64,000 nucleotides of DNA from Panaeolus papilionaceus. Taxonomy: Eukaryota; Basidiomycota; Agaricomycetes; Agaricales. The stretch is taken from NCBI GenBank assembly GCA_015501605.1, contig JADNRZ010000006.1, forward strand, positions 1,798,001-1,862,000. Reading direction: 5' to 3'. Of the stretch, positions 1-11,885 are shown piece by piece. Position 1 is the first letter of the stretch. Every line of letters begins with the position of its first letter. Position numbers and translations under genes: made by a program. Below the pieces are notes generated by a model. The model ran no database searches. It was not told where the DNA came from and saw only the letters and a program-made list of their open reading frames with translations.

Positions 1-65
1 ATCGCCAGTTATGGCCGCTACGCATCTACCCCCAAAAAATCCTGCTGATATTGGATGATTTGTAG

Positions 66-494
66 GCACTGGAATGGATGTTGGAATAGATGTCTATGCT
101 GACTTTGAAGAGGATGTGATCAGATTGGAGAATCGGAATGAACAAAAATCGGCGGACAAGATCGAAGACAGTCTGGAGAAACTGCTTATCCCCAATGCAC
201 GTTCTTTGATGTTCACCATCGTAATTGGACCCAAGAAGAATATGGCGGGCAAGCAAAGAAATGCTATTGCAAATACCATCATGTAGTGAGTATCGTCTAT
301 CCCCCTTATTTTACACTCTACTTAACTGTGTGTGCAGCTACAATCTGTTGAAGTATAGCACTGAAGACTCTAGAAATCGCAAGATTACCAATGTTGACGT
401 GCCAGAAAACGAGTTTGGAGAATGGTTGGCTGGGTATCGACGACTCAAGGCTGAGAGACAGAGGCAAGCAGAGTTGGACCAGGACAGTTGGTAG
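66..494 (+). CDS. BTB-array gene, type B, 3' end only (gene runs off the left edge)
   Basis: Only the last two coding exons are inside the window: 66-285 and 338-494, with a GTGAGT..GCAG intron between them and stop TAG at 492. They encode the C-terminal domain that types A, B and E share. Visible landmarks are a KIEDSLEKLL helix, then NARSLMFTIVIG, and in the last exon a VPENEFGEWL segment. The same layout closes the genes starting at 16980 and 27414 (FGEWL or FGDWL near the end), which is why I call it type B. The exon phase (two bases left over at 285, completed by one base of the next exon) matches the other members. The function of this C-terminal domain is unknown. The N-terminal BTB part must lie upstream of base 1. 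Confidence 0.7.
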
Positions 495-785
495 CCATTG
501 GTTATGAGATTCCTAGTCGTTTCCTAATCGCTCTTGCTCTTTCTTCGTTCTTTCTCTTACCCCATCCTCATGGTTGAACCATATATTACTCGTATAACGT
601 CGTCCTGCAATCTAATATCACAGCAATCCATCAGCTTCCACTCAAGCCCCATAACACCAAATGGCCGCTGAGGCATTGTGTTTAGGGAGATCAGCTATTG
701 GCCTGACCAGACTCCAGCCTGCAAGCCTAATTATATATGAGCGGTGCTCGACTTCAAGAGCACTCAGCACATGCAATATTTGCAG

Positions 786-908
786 ATTTTGGTTTCGAAC
801 CCGGTACAATTTCCCTAGAAGCCTTAAAGGTGTAGAAATCTTGCGGCACAGAAGATCGAACAAACCTTCGAGAGGCTATTGGGTCCCGGTATTCAGTCAC
901 TCACTGTA
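786..908 (+). pseudogene. Relic of a type B penultimate exon
   Basis: After a splice-acceptor-like TTTGCAG at 779-785 the sequence resembles exon 5 of type B genes. In one frame it reads KIEQTFERLLGPGIQSLTV near its end, closely like the matching stretch in the gene at 16980 (KIKETLESLLGPYVQSLTF). A frameshift separates this from the upstream part (EPGTISLEAL) and no other exons are nearby. It is probably a leftover of a partial tandem duplication of the gene ending at 494. The remainder of the 495-1211 gap shows only the promoter word at 988. Confidence 0.45.
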
Positions 909-987
909 GTATCAGAGCATGAAGCTTGACATTTTAGCTATCTAATTTGGAGTTCGAGGTTGTTGTATGGGAGTACTGACTACAAAG

Positions 988-997
988 TAGGCGCCCA
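988..997 (+). promoter_or_regulatory. Array element upstream of the gene at 1212
   Basis: TAGGCGCCCA, 224 bases before the ATG. An ACGCCTCATG word follows about 12 bases further on. This is the GGC variant typical of type A promoters. Confidence 0.55.
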
Positions 998-1211
998 CAT
1001 ACCTGGAAAACGCCTCATGTCTTTGTGGATGCCGATGGCAGCTTGTGGGACTGCCTCAAGCCTCCGATCAACAACAGCAACCTCGTGTTCTCGTTCTTTT
1101 CTTCCTTTTCTCCATTTCCGCCCATACACTTGCTACACACAATAATCACAATCATTCGACGTTCACTGCATAGATTCAGTTACCAACCAACCATTGCAAC
1201 ATTTTATACCA

Positions 1212-3122
1212 ATGTCTTCTGGCTTCATATCTGAGGCTTCCACAAGAACGTCAAGCATCGATATATCACTCTCTGACTCGGACATTGGCTTCACTCAGCT
1301 CGACATGGATCTCAATGTGGACATTGTCGCATGCCAATCCAACCAAAACACGACTGGATTGAACAATGCGGAGAGAGAGAACCAGATGCCGACCGCAATG
1401 GAGCGCGACCCCATCTATTTCTGCGAAAATGTCGTGTTAGCAGTATGTCTTCCTTGATACTATGCTAGATTTAAAGGGGGCTGATCGGGATGAAGGCTGA
1501 GGACAGGCTGTTTTGTGTTCCCAAAAGCGGCCTCGCGAATCACGGAACCTATTTCCAATCACTCTTCAGCAAACACGGCGTTCAATTACCCGTCGCAGGT
1601 AGTTCAGAACAGCATCCCATCGTCCTTGAAGGAGTTTCAAAGATCCATTTACATAACTTTCTGAGAGTTATATATCCCTTGTACGTGTCTTTATGCCACA
1701 GTTGTCACTGATTCAAGTTGATTCATCTGACTATTAGTTATGGCGTCGATGTGCCTTTTGGCGACGAACATTGGATTGGTATCCTTGAGCTTGCGACGAA
1801 ATGGGGCTTCAAAGAGGTGTGTTCTCGAGTTTCCAAATCCCTTTCACACCACGAACTCATGCTTTTCACGCACCTCCTTTCAGGTCCGGGAAACTGCTAT
1901 CACACATCTCGAGCACCTGTTTAGTTCTAGCTCGTCTCGTCGTGACCCGATTGTTGCCCTGTTTCTCTGCCAGAAATACGGTGTCAAAAAGTACATGAAG
2001 CAGCAGTTCGAGGCCATCATAACCTCTATCAAGGCCCCTGAGAGCTCAGCGATGTTGGCTGCTGGTATCAGCACAGATACGGTGCTGCTGTTGAAGGATC
2101 TGAGGGACCGGTGGATGAGTGGTATGCTTTGGGGGGGTAAAGGGTCGGAGGCCTCCAATGTTTTTCCTCGCAGACTGTCTGCGCGGAAGATTGTCGAAGA
2201 TCACTTTGCTGCATTGGATCCCCGACCGATGACGCAGGATGACAAGGACCTTGACACGTGTTGGGTTCAAGATGAGGTGAAATGGCTAGAAGACGAAGTT
2301 AGGCGCATGAAGGAGGTGGAAAAGGACGAGGTTTCGGTGGCAGGGAACGACGAGATCGGAGAGACGGGAAACGGGTCTGATGAACGTGTTCAGCCTGGTG
2401 AGGAACTGATGGATGACAAAGGCGTTGGTGCAAGCGCAACCGACGAGGATGTCCCGGACGACACTGGGGCACAAAATGAGAAGCTCATTCTTCTCCATCA
2501 TGAGAAGCTTTTAGTTGCCGAGTTAATTCAAGAATTGATGGGAAAGGGTGTTAATGAGATGGATTCCGAGATCCAGTCGTTGAGGAGCGTAGCGGAAGAA
2601 CACAACCGAAAGTTGCGGGAATACTGGGGAAAAAGTACGCTCACGACTCCTATGTTCAACCTTCCTCTCTGACATCATCATGTAATATTCCCGTGTGTTT
2701 GCAGTTACTGGTTTATCGGTGTCGCAGGTGCAGAATGACACAAGTGATCAACCCAAGAAGGAAGTTCTGGTTGTTGATTTGTGCGGTCATGATGCACAAA
2801 CCTCTCGTCAGAAACTTGAGCAAGCGATCCAGGACGAACTACACCCCAATGCAAAATCTTTGGCTTTTTCCATCCGTCTTGGTAGTGGCAGGATCAATCC
2901 ACAAATACGAAATTCTCTAATGAGGGATGTTTTGAATCGGTGAGCATAATCATCATTTTTTATTGGTTCAAGAATTTTAATAAAATGTTTCTTCGTTTGA
3001 CTAGGTATTCTTTGACTGCTGCCGGCTGTTCCTATGGCGGAATAATGGAATACAAAATTGGGTTGTCGAGTGCAGATTTTGAAAACTGGTTAGAAAGATT
3101 CAGGAGAAGCCGTAGTCTTTGA
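1212..3122 (+). CDS. BTB/POZ-like protein, type A
   Basis: Six exons: 1212-1442, 1496-1680, 1738-1816, 1884-2634, 2705-2939, 3005-3122; 532 residues. Residues 1-77 are Ser/Asp-rich (SDSDIGFTQLDMDL) and end YFCENVVLA. Residues 78-139 carry the BTB core: DRLFCVPKSGL, GTYFQSLF, HPIVLEGVSK, then FLRVIYP. Exon 3 gives FGDEHWIGILELATKW. Exon 4 has the RDPIVALFLCQKYG helical segment, WMSGMLWG, then an acidic linker and a helix ending KLREYW. Exons 5-6 hold the conserved C-terminal domain (SRQKLEQAIQ, SLAFSIRLG, FENWLERFR). The exon 4 donor reads AAAAAGTACG, one base different from its paralogues, and still gives a phase 1 junction. Start chosen because MSSGFVSEAST recurs in every type A copy. The BTB assignment is from motif pattern; partners and role are unknown. 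Confidence 0.78.
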
Positions 3123-3334
3123 AAGCGTGCCAATATTCTGATGGTGGTAAGTATTGGGAAAGATAAACGATGCGAGCATGTCCGGTTATCTCGGCGATAG
3201 CACGCCGCTGGTATCATTGCAATTATATATGTAATTCTTCATATTGCTGTAATATATTTCATGCACAATCCCTGTCACCAACGGATCATGTCTGGTCATC
3301 GACCAATGCCAGTCCATTGAAGGACCACTTCAGA

Positions 3335-3344
3335 TAGACGCCCA
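3335..3344 (+). promoter_or_regulatory. Array element upstream of the gene at 3509
   Basis: TAGACGCCCA, 174 bases before the ATG, with GCATCGTG about 11 bases downstream. It is the only recognisable item in the gap 3123-3508 besides a pyrimidine-rich leader before the start codon. Confidence 0.55.
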
Positions 3345-3508
3345 AACACAGGATGCATCGTGGGTGACAACGTGGAGTCATTACTAAATAGGAGCTTACT
3401 CATGAGAATTCATCTCGTTCCTTTGTTTCTTCCTTCACCCTCACACGTTTTAAAGCTCTCCTCGGAGTAATCATCTCACAACTCAACCATACCACCGTGT
3501 TTTGACAG

Positions 3509-5487
3509 ATGCGCAACCGTGCTACATCCGAAGTCTCTACGCACTCAAGCCTTGAATTCTCGTATTCAGACGTGGAAAGCGTCGTCTCACATCTCAACAT
3601 GGCTGATATTAATACCGAGAAAGAAGCACCTCCTGCAACCCCCATACTGGCTCCCCCTACCTTTTCAACTGAACTTGCGAAGGTCGACCTCGATGAATTT
3701 GACACCCCTCAGCCTGATCAAAGTGTGCTTGGGACTCAGATGGACACCACAACTTTGGAACGAGATGCTATCTACTTCTGCGAAACTGTTGTCTTGGTGG
3801 TGCGTCAGTTGTGGCTTTCTGGTCATTTAGGGGACTGACTTTGTTTTGCAGGTCGAAGACCGGGTGTTTTGTGTTCCGAAGGGTGGACTCCTCGAGCACG
3901 GAACCTATTTTCAGTCACTTTTCGGTACTCAACCACACGACGACGTCAAAGGTGGAATGCCTTCTAGCTTGGAGCGATGCCCTATTGTCCTGGAGGGCAT
4001 TTCAAAGGTCCACTTCCACAACTTTCTGCGAGTGATATACCCATTGTATGTATCCTAACATCCTCAAGCGTCGTAACCCCCACTTATCTCTCTCTCGCAT
4101 TAGCTATGGAGTTGATGTTCCTTCTGGTGACGAACATTGGCTTGGAATACTTGACCTTGCAACCAAGTGGGGCTTCCAAAAGGTGCGTTCGTTCATGATT
4201 AATTCCGTCCACTAGGCAATCTTAGTTACTTCATCTACAACGACTCAGGTCCGAGAAACTGCCCTCAAACGCCTAGAACACCTTTTCACCTCACGAGATC
4301 GTGATCCAATCTATGCGCTTTTCCTCTGCCGAAAGTACGACATCCACAAATACATCAAACAACAATTTGAAGCCATTATTGCCTCTATCAAACCTCTTGA
4401 TCTCTCAGCGATGTTGGATGGTGGTATTGACACTGATACCGCCCTACTGTTGACTAGTCTGAGTAACCGTTGGATGAGGGGTATGCTCTGGGGAGATCAA
4501 GGGTCGGAATCCTCCAATGTTTTCCCTCGCAGATGGTCTGCGCGGAAGATTGTCGAGGATCACTTCGCATCATTGGATCCCCGACCGATGACACAGGATG
4601 ACAAGGACCTTGACACGTGTTGGATTCAAGATGAGGCGAAATGGCTAGAAGACGAAGTTAGGCGTATAAAGGAGGCTGAGAAGGACGAGGTTGCAGTGGG
4701 AGGGAACGAAGAGATCGGAGAGACGGGAGACAGGCCTGGCGAATGCGTTCAGCCTGGTGAGGAGCTGGTGGACGAAAAAGGCTCTGGTGCAAGCACGACT
4801 GACGAGGACGTCCCTGACGACATTGGGGCACAAAATAAGAAGCTCATCCTCCTCCATCACAATAAGCATGCAGTTGCAGAGCTAATTGAGGAATTGAAGG
4901 AAAAAGGTGTTAATGAAGCAGATTCGGAAATGCAGTCGCTAAAGAGCGTATCAGAAGAAAAGGACCGAAAGTTGCGGGAATACTGGGAAAAGGGTACGCC
5001 CACGGCTTCTATTTCAAATTTCCTTTCTGACATCGTAGTGAAACGTTTACGTCTGTCCGCAGTGACTGGTTTACCTACGCCTCAAACCCAGAACGACACA
5101 GTGGGCGTTCATGCAATAAAACAGGTTGTTGATTTGGGTGGTTACGATGCGCAGGCCTCTCGCCAGAAAGTCGAGCAAACGATTCAGTACCAACTACACT
5201 CAGGTGCAAAATCTTTGGCTTTCTTCATCCGTCTTGGTAGGGGTAGCATTAACTCGCGAATACGATATTCTGTGATCAAGGACATTCTGGATCGGTGAGC
5301 GAAAATCAGTCATTTATATTCACCCAATATTTTTCTTACAAAACCTTATTACCCTGTTTCAACTAGATGTGCCTTGCCGTTCAGCCTTAATCACTATGAC
5401 AATGGCATTGAAGTATACGGAATTGAAAGAACTGAAAGAGACTTTGGAAGTTGGTTGGAAAGATTCAGGACAGAAAATAATTTTTGA
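3509..5487 (+). CDS. BTB/POZ-like protein, type E front with type A rear (chimera)
   Basis: Six exons: 3509-3799, 3852-4045, 4104-4182, 4249-4993, 5063-5294, 5367-5487; 553 residues. Exon 1 starts MRNRATSEVSTHSSLEFSYS, as in the type E gene at 53124. The BTB core reads DRVFCVPKGGL, GTYFQSLFG, FLRVIYP. The first part of exon 4 (DPIYALFLCRKYD, MLDGGIDTDTALLLTSLS) is also type E. From about base 4500 onward the protein switches to type A: DPRPMTQDDKDLDTCW, and exons 5-6 nearly match those of the gene at 11886, introns included. I infer gene conversion or unequal crossing-over. The 69-base intron 4 has no stop and keeps frame, so a retained-intron product is possible. Confidence 0.78.
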
Positions 5488-5943
5488 GCGCCCATTGCCC
5501 CAGATTTAGATACACTCTGAGAGAGCATTCTGAACTTGCTGGACGGTCAGGGATGTTCTCTGTGCGTATGGGTCTAATATGGGTCTAATATACTGCTTGA
5601 CCTGTCTATGGACCTGGACGCACTATCTCACGTTATTTGTAATTCTACGTCTAACTTTTTTTTGTATTCTCTTCAACTCATTGTCGTCTGTAGTAGCATG
5701 CATCACATCTAGCAATTAAGTGATTCGAGTACCACGACGAGCATGATGATGAGACTCGGAGAGGCATACAAGGACCTGTCCCATTGTTACTTTACTGCCC
5801 CATTGGACTAGAGTCTAGTAGGGTTACACATTATCATGGGACGTATTCTTTTTACCCTTTCCTTCTGTTTGCTCCTCCTAACGTCCTCTAGAGTACCAAT
5901 ACCCGTATAAGGGATTCAGTGGGTTCGATAAGTAAACATCAAT

Positions 5944-5953
5944 TAGACGCCCA
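5944..5953 (+). promoter_or_regulatory. Array element upstream of the gene at 6126
   Basis: TAGACGCCCA followed by AGCACGTGCTGCATCGTG, 182 bases before the ATG. The whole gap 5488-6125 from about 5690 is nearly copied at 24730-25169, so element and leader were duplicated together with the gene. Confidence 0.6.
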
Positions 5954-6125
5954 AGCACGTGCTGCATCGTGTCTTTACTGCACCAACAACGAGGGGTCAT
6001 AATTCAATAGAAGCATCAACATTAATCAATCTTCCTTCTTTTCTCTCTCGACCATCACGAGTTCAAAATTTCAAACCCTTTATACAAGGACATCACAATC
6101 TAAGCCCATCGTCGTGTACTAGCCG

Positions 6126-7841
6126 ATGCGCATTCGTGCCCCATCTGAGATCTCTAAGCACTCCAGCCTCGAATTCTCAGATTCCGACATCGAAAATATC
6201 AGCTCGCAGCTCAACATGGCTGAGGTGGCCGAATACATATCTTCTGCAAATGCGAGCCCCATACCGACTCCGCCCACCTTCCCTACCGAACTTCCCAAAG
6301 TCAAAGATGAACCTGACACTCCTTTGATGCCACACGAGGTCGTCATCGACGAGCCCAAAGCTGGGCCGACGTTTACATCCACCACACGAAGGGATAGTCT
6401 TCTTTATTGCGAGAATGTTGTTTTCAAGGTATGTGTAATTCCCTTTCGATCTACGATCACGATTCAATGTTTATAGTTCAATTATGGTGCTAGGTGGAAG
6501 ACGCGTTATTCTGTGTCCCTAAGCGCGGTCTGGTCAATGAAGGGGCCTATTTCGATAATTTGTTCAACGAAGCGGCTTGCCGCTCTGCGATTTCTTCTCC
6601 GCAGGGAAACTCCGATGAGAATCCTCTCGTTCTGTATGGAGTTTCCGAGAACCACTTTCGAAATTTCTTGGGTTTGATTTACCCCTTGTTCGTCTTCCTT
6701 TCGCTTTGCTGTTTTGCATTGTACTAAATGATCCTTTTCTGATATTTTAGTTGTGGTGTAGCTAGCCCAAGCACCGACGAACAATGGCTGGGAATACTCC
6801 ATCTCGCGACTGAGTGGAACTTTGCCAATGTATGCTTATTTCATCACCCCTCGTGTCGCTTGGACCTCATTGACACACTCAACATTTTCCCTGTTGCCAT
6901 ATGATTACTTTTAGATTCGTGAAAGTGCCCTAAAACGTCTCCTACACCTCTTCATATCGTCTCCAACACGCCTCGGTGACACTCCGACTCGGAGACATGA
7001 TCCCATCCGAGCTCTCGCCATCTGCCTGAAATACAAGATCAGTCGTCACATCGTCCATCAATTGGAGCTCATCATCACTTCAATCGCACCTCTCAGGCGC
7101 AATGCGATGGTTGGCGCAGGGCTTGATGAAGACATGATCCAGCTTATCATGGAGATGAGGGAGAGATGGTTCTGTGGGAAGGTCTGGGGAGCATACGGTC
7201 ACCAGACCCTCGCAGATGAAAAGCTGGGCCTGTTTCCGAGCAGGGAGCCTGCAATGAAAATCATCAAGGATTCCCTTGCTGCGTGCATGCCAATGTCGTT
7301 CGATTGGCTGGAATATGGGGAGATATATATTGGTGATCCGGGCATGTCCACGAAGGTTGAGGAGGAACGCCTCGCGGAAGAGGCGAGTGTCTTACAGAAG
7401 CAGGAACAGCAGATCTTAGACGAGCTGAACAAAGAGCGGGCCGCAGAGGAGGCGAGGGTAAGATGTGAAATAGAAGCAGAGAGACATATGAAGGAGGAAG
7501 AAGAGAGACGTAGGAAGGAGGAAGAGGAGAGACATAGGAAAGAGGAAAAGAGATGTATGAAGAAAGAGAGACGCATGAAGAAAGAAGAGAGACATATGAA
7601 GGAGGAAGCAGAGAGATACTATTCCATGTCGAAAATGGAGGAGGAGGAAAGACGTGCGTTGGAGGATGCCGAAGCAGAGAGAATCAGGCTTGAAATGGAA
7701 GAAATGAACATATCTGCCGAGGAGGCAGAGGAGAAGAGGTGCGCAAGGGAGGAAGCGGAGAGAGTGGAGGGATTTAGAAAAGCCCTGGATGTTCTCATGA
7801 CGTTAGGAAGAACAGGAGCGACGTCAAAGGGTTTTGGTTAA
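6126..7841 (+). CDS. BTB/POZ-like protein, type C (Glu-rich coiled-coil tail)
   Basis: Four exons: 6126-6428, 6494-6687, 6751-6829, 6915-7841; 500 residues. Exon 1 has SLEFSDSDIENISSQLNM and ends LLYCENVVFK. The BTB core is VEDALFCVPKRGLVNEG, then FRNFLGLIYP. Exon 3 has DEQWLGILHLATEW. Exon 4 opens with IRESALKRL, continues RHDPIRALAICLKY, MVGAGLDEDMIQLIMEMRERWFCGKVWG, and from about residue 345 to the end is almost entirely Glu/Arg/Lys in short heptad-like repeats (EEERRRKEEEERHRKEE). It lacks the exon 5-6 domain of types A, B and E. It sits directly after the chimera at 3509, an order repeated at 11886/14410 and 21297/25170. Confidence 0.78.
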
Positions 7842-8128
7842 ATTGGTTTCGATTTTGGGCTTGGGAGGTTTGAGATGGATACATGTGTCAAAGAGAACCT
7901 GTTTAACTTTGGTTCCTGATATTATTGTCGTGGTCTGACTTAGTGACTATGCGAGACTATGATGGGCTGCGTCGCAAAATCATTTCATATACGTCGTCCT
8001 TTCTAAAAATGGACAAATAACCCGGATTTGTCTCAGAGACGAGATGGCGAGTAATATTAGGAAGGGGAATGTTCAAAGCACTGGCAACTTCAGGTCAGCC
8101 GTTCTGCCTGTCTCATGACCAACGAAAA

Positions 8129-8138
8129 TAGACGCCTA
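8129..8138 (+). promoter_or_regulatory. Array element upstream of the broken gene at 8309
   Basis: TAGACGCCTA, one mismatch from the usual word, 180 bases before the relic start codon. The rest of the gap 7842-8308 holds nothing I recognise. Confidence 0.4.
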
Positions 8139-8308
8139 AGTTAACTTGCTATGCCTCTGGTTTAACCGAGTGGAACCATCATTGTAAATTTATCATCAAC
8201 CCTGAGAATTGGCTTCTTCCTTCTCTCTCTTGACGTGCATTTCCGCTCCATCATCAGCTACAACTTAAAGCACCCTTCAGGACAATACAACTCCGCCACC
8301 CTTCATAG

Positions 8309-9303
8309 ATGCGTAGTAGTGCCACATCGCGAGCTTCGTTGGGCTCCGGCCTCGAATTCTTGCACTCAGATATATAAAACCTCGGCTCATTGTTCAATGA
8401 CACCATGGATATAGGCCATTTATCGGGCTCAAGTCCCATACCACACCTGACTTATGCCCTATGGAACCTCCTGAATACGGAGATGGTCCAGATGCAAAAC
8501 TTGAGGTTGTTCCTGGTTCCGAACCCAAACCAGAGTCAGAGCCAACAATGCGGCCAAGAGACGGAGTGTTTTATTGTGAGACTGTTCTACAGGTGCCCCC
8601 ATCTGCTACTCATTTGGAGGTCATTTCACCAATAACAGGATCTGATGTATAGGTTGAAGACACTATTTTGTGTCCCTAAGGTGGTTTGGCCGAAGGTGGA
8701 ACCTACTTCGACTCTCGAGTCTCTACTGAACCAAGTCGAAACTGATTCTGGTCTCTCCACCTGACAGCTCAATGACAATCCTATTGTCTTGGATGGTGTG
8801 AAAAGGGATCATTTTCAACATTTATTGGGGCTCATATATCCATAGTTTGTCTTTTTCTGGCTGTGTCTTTAATCGTGGTGACTTAGACAATATACTTCTC
8901 TATCAACCGCCGTGGTGTGGAAGGACCAGAGACTGATGATCAATGGCTTGCAATCCTCCAACTTGCAATGCAATGGAACTTCCCTGACGTATGCTGTTCC
9001 ATATTCCATCCCCGTCATTCGCCGCTCACTTAACATTCACTCGTAGATCCGAGAAACTGCCTTAACAAGCCTAGAGCACCCCTTATAGGAGAGAAGATGG
9101 TGCCGCCACCAGCGTCACCGTCATGGGCATTGCCCCCATCGCTGTCGCCGCCACTTGCATCGTCGCCATGGCCTTCACCCCCATCGCCGTTGCCCCCTTC
9201 GCCATCACCGTCACTGACTGTACGGGTAGAAACAAAGAAGAACTCGAAGATAAAGAAAGGAAGTAAAGGCAAAAGCACTATTTTTACTACAAACCTGCTG
9301 TAA
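8309..9303 (+). pseudogene. Broken type C gene, closest to the gene at 57662
   Basis: The reading begins MRSSATSRASLGSGLEF, matching the gene at 57662, but codon 23 is TAA (8375) where that gene has GAA. A lost base near 8430 shifts the frame, the BTB exon (about 8653-8842) has further shifts, and exon 4 stops at TAG 9087-9089 after only about 14 codons. There the sequence jumps straight into the tail of a type C gene like that at 14410 (Pro/Ser-rich repeat, then KKGSKGKS). So about 1 kb of exon 4 is missing. Exon 3 (8911-8990, DDQWLAILQLAMQW) is still well preserved, so decay is recent. Confidence 0.75.
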
Positions 9304-9367
9304 TCAAGGTGTGCCTATTCACTTCACCGCTCCCTGTATGATATCTCCATATTTACACCATAATCAG

Positions 9368-11300
9368 GCAGAAGATACGCTTTTCCGTGTGCGCACAAAC
9401 GGGTTGATGGCTGTGGGAAGCTACTTCCTCAAACTATTCCCCAAACTCGAAGCAGAAGCGCACTCCAACCCACATGCAATCGCTCCTGGTACCTGAGACG
9501 ATAACCCTATCATCTTAAAAGGTGTTTCGAAAGATCACTTTCGCGATTTCCTGAGATTAATTTTTACTTGGCTGTTTCAAGAACTTTTATTGATGTTCGA
9601 AATGGAGTTGCATGTACCAGTGGGATCTGCGCACCTCGAAAAGGACGACCAATGGCTCGGAATCCTCCAGCTTGCAACAGAATGGAACTGTGTTGGTGTA
9701 AGTCGCTCCGAGTCGTCTCTATTCGAAACATACTCTAACACATGCACAGATCCGTGATACAGCTCGCACTCATCTGGAACATCTCTTCCAATCCTACAAC
9801 CCTACTACTTCGTCCACACCTCACAATCCCATGCATGCTTTAGCTCTTTGTACACAAAATCGGCCGATACGTCATTCTCCAGCTCGAAACGATGATCACC
9901 TCTATCAGACCTGTCAATCGAAGTGCAATGATAGCAAGTGGAATGGACCAAGCCATGATCTTGTTGATCATGAGGATGCGCGAGCAGTGACACTGTGGGA
10001 TGATCTGGGGCGAGCGGGGCATCAACGAAGATGATTGCTTGTTTCCGACGTGGTCGTCGGCGAGAATTATCATTGAGCGTTACCTCAGTGCAGATTCAAG
10101 GTTCGCTGGATGGATCACGTTGATGCACCTAACTTGGTTCTTCTGCGGAGAGGAAGCTGGTAGGAAGCCTCGGCAAAGGGATTGGAAGCAGAGGAATGAC
10201 ATATAGCCTCTGTGCCAAAGGTTGACGTTACTCAAGTGTCTCACAAGGTGGTAGCATCAAAAGGCATAGAAAGGGAGGACACCAAAAGATCGGAGCCTGA
10301 TAAAGAGGTATCACCCGAAGCTGGAAGACCGGAAAATGAGGCAACGAAGGAAGAAAGGAAGGCGTTCAAGCGAGAAAGGGCCAGGGCCAGGGCGGTAATG
10401 AGCCTCGCGCCCGCGTACCTTCCTTTCGCGATTTTGGACGATTTCAGTGACCCATCACACATGCACATACGCCATGGTATCAGGATTGCCCTCATGCATG
10501 CAATGTGTCATGCCCACCACACATTCGTACATCTTATCGTATTTTGTAACGCACTCATCTGACCGTCAGACACCACATCTATTCAAAATCCCTATTCTAT
10601 GTTTCTCTTGTTTCATTTTTTTTCTTTCGTTTCAGTGTTCTTGTCCTTTTCTCTTCGCTTTTTCATTCATTTCTTGTCATTTAACCTTGGTGTTCACTTG
10701 GTAGACTACTTATCAACTTTATTCTAGCTTACTTTGAACCATTTTTTGCACCCCAGATTTTGTATGTGAGCTTCCTTTCGTCTTATCAGGGTCACCAGCC
10801 GTCGTTTGTCCAGTTTCAGTCGTATTTCGTTGACTCCCAGTCTCCCAGCGCCGACAGTATCTGGTTCAGTCCTTTGTCATATTTCGTCTTCCAGTCGTCT
10901 CCCAGTAGTTTTACATAGCCACCGTCGTTGGCTTTCATATCCAGTCGCTGCCGCCATCGGTTTTCGCCTCAGTCAGTCCCAGTCTTCGTTCTTACCGCTC
11001 CCAGTCGTCTAGTGTTGCTGTCGTCGACGTTTTCATCAGTCTTAGTCGTCCCAGCTCTCGTATATCGCCTAGTTTCGTCCCTCAGCGTCGCCATGACCGA
11101 CCTGAACCTCGTTTCATTGTCTTAGAGGGGGAGAGCCCTGTGTTCAAGCAGAAACGTAGAGAACAGGAAGTATGGCTTTGGAAACAGCAGCTACCCATTT
11201 CAAACTGGATATATTTTCTGGAATGTAGGCCTCAGGCCTCAGGTGCTAGGATTCAGGAGGACGAATCTGCCAGTGCACCTATCCGGGACATTGGACGACC
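9368..11300 (+). pseudogene. Broken type D gene, 5' truncated and interrupted
   Basis: Exon 2 starts at 9368 after an acceptor and reads EDTLFRVRTNGLMAVGSYF, as in the intact type D gene at 38458. A TCA-to-TGA change stops it at 9495. Exon 3 (about 9625-9696, DDQWLGILQLATEW) and exon 4 (from about 9751) can be followed with several frameshifts to about 10397. The frame then runs into about 720 bases of foreign pyrimidine-rich DNA. Remains of the type D C-terminus reappear at about 11140-11300, including the GACATTGGA that in the intact gene encodes the last residues. Exon 1 is missing. This relic begins the first copy of the D-A-C-B block. Confidence 0.65.
10398..11120 (+). repeat. 720-base pyrimidine-rich insertion, copy 1
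   Basis: Sequence that is absent from the intact type D gene but present in both type D relics (second copy 20005-20755). It starts near ATGAGCCTCGCG and ends near GTCTTAGAGGGGGAGAG. It contains many CCCAGTC-like words and long T/C runs, and no convincing coding frame. I see no terminal inverted repeats or target duplication. It may be a decayed mobile element; boundaries are estimated by comparison with the gene at 38458. Confidence 0.45.
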
Positions 11301-11643
11301 TCCTAGTTCGACAAACCGGTTAAATTCATGTTCATCTTAAGTGAACCCGCTGGGTTGTTCGTGCTCAGTATCTAGTATGTATGAAATAAAGCTGGAATGT
11401 TCAAGCTATGTGACACATGTAAATAGGTATATTGCTAAGTGTTTCTAGCGAGACTCGGATGTGTTCAAGTTTCAGTTGAAACAATGGCATTCTACGACCC
11501 TGAATTTCTTCTTTATTTTATTTCACCATGACCCATTCTAGCTTGAACAAATATGCCTTTCAAGTACATGTTCTTTCTTTGTCTCGTCATACCACACATC
11601 CTATTTCCTATTGAGGACGTATCATGGGATGCAGACCTCAAAG

Positions 11644-11653
11644 TAGGCGCCCG
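11644..11653 (+). promoter_or_regulatory. Array element upstream of the gene at 11886
   Basis: TAGGCGCCCG, 242 bases before the ATG, with ACGCCTCATG following. The leader from here to the start codon is almost identical to 21055-21296. The earlier part of the gap (11301-11643) aligns with the 3' flank of the intact type D gene and holds no gene. Confidence 0.55.
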
Positions 11654-11885
11654 CATAATTGAAACGCCTCATGTCATCCATAGATGCCGGTGGCGCGGTG
11701 GCAGCGTGTGGGACTGGATCAAAGCTCCCATCAACACCAAATACCTCGTTGCTTCACTCCTTCTTCCATTTCATCCATCTGCTTGAACAGAACCAGCATA
11801 TCCTTGACAAATTATTCCTTCATTGCAGTCGTTCAGCATACAACATCCGAGCATCAGTTAGCCTACCCTTGTAACATCCCTCCCC

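Noticed and set aside
10440..10704. Short + strand frames with hydrophobic Phe/Ser/Leu content
   Set aside because: They arise from T/C-rich insertion DNA and are not kept in the second copy at 20044-20293 in the same form.
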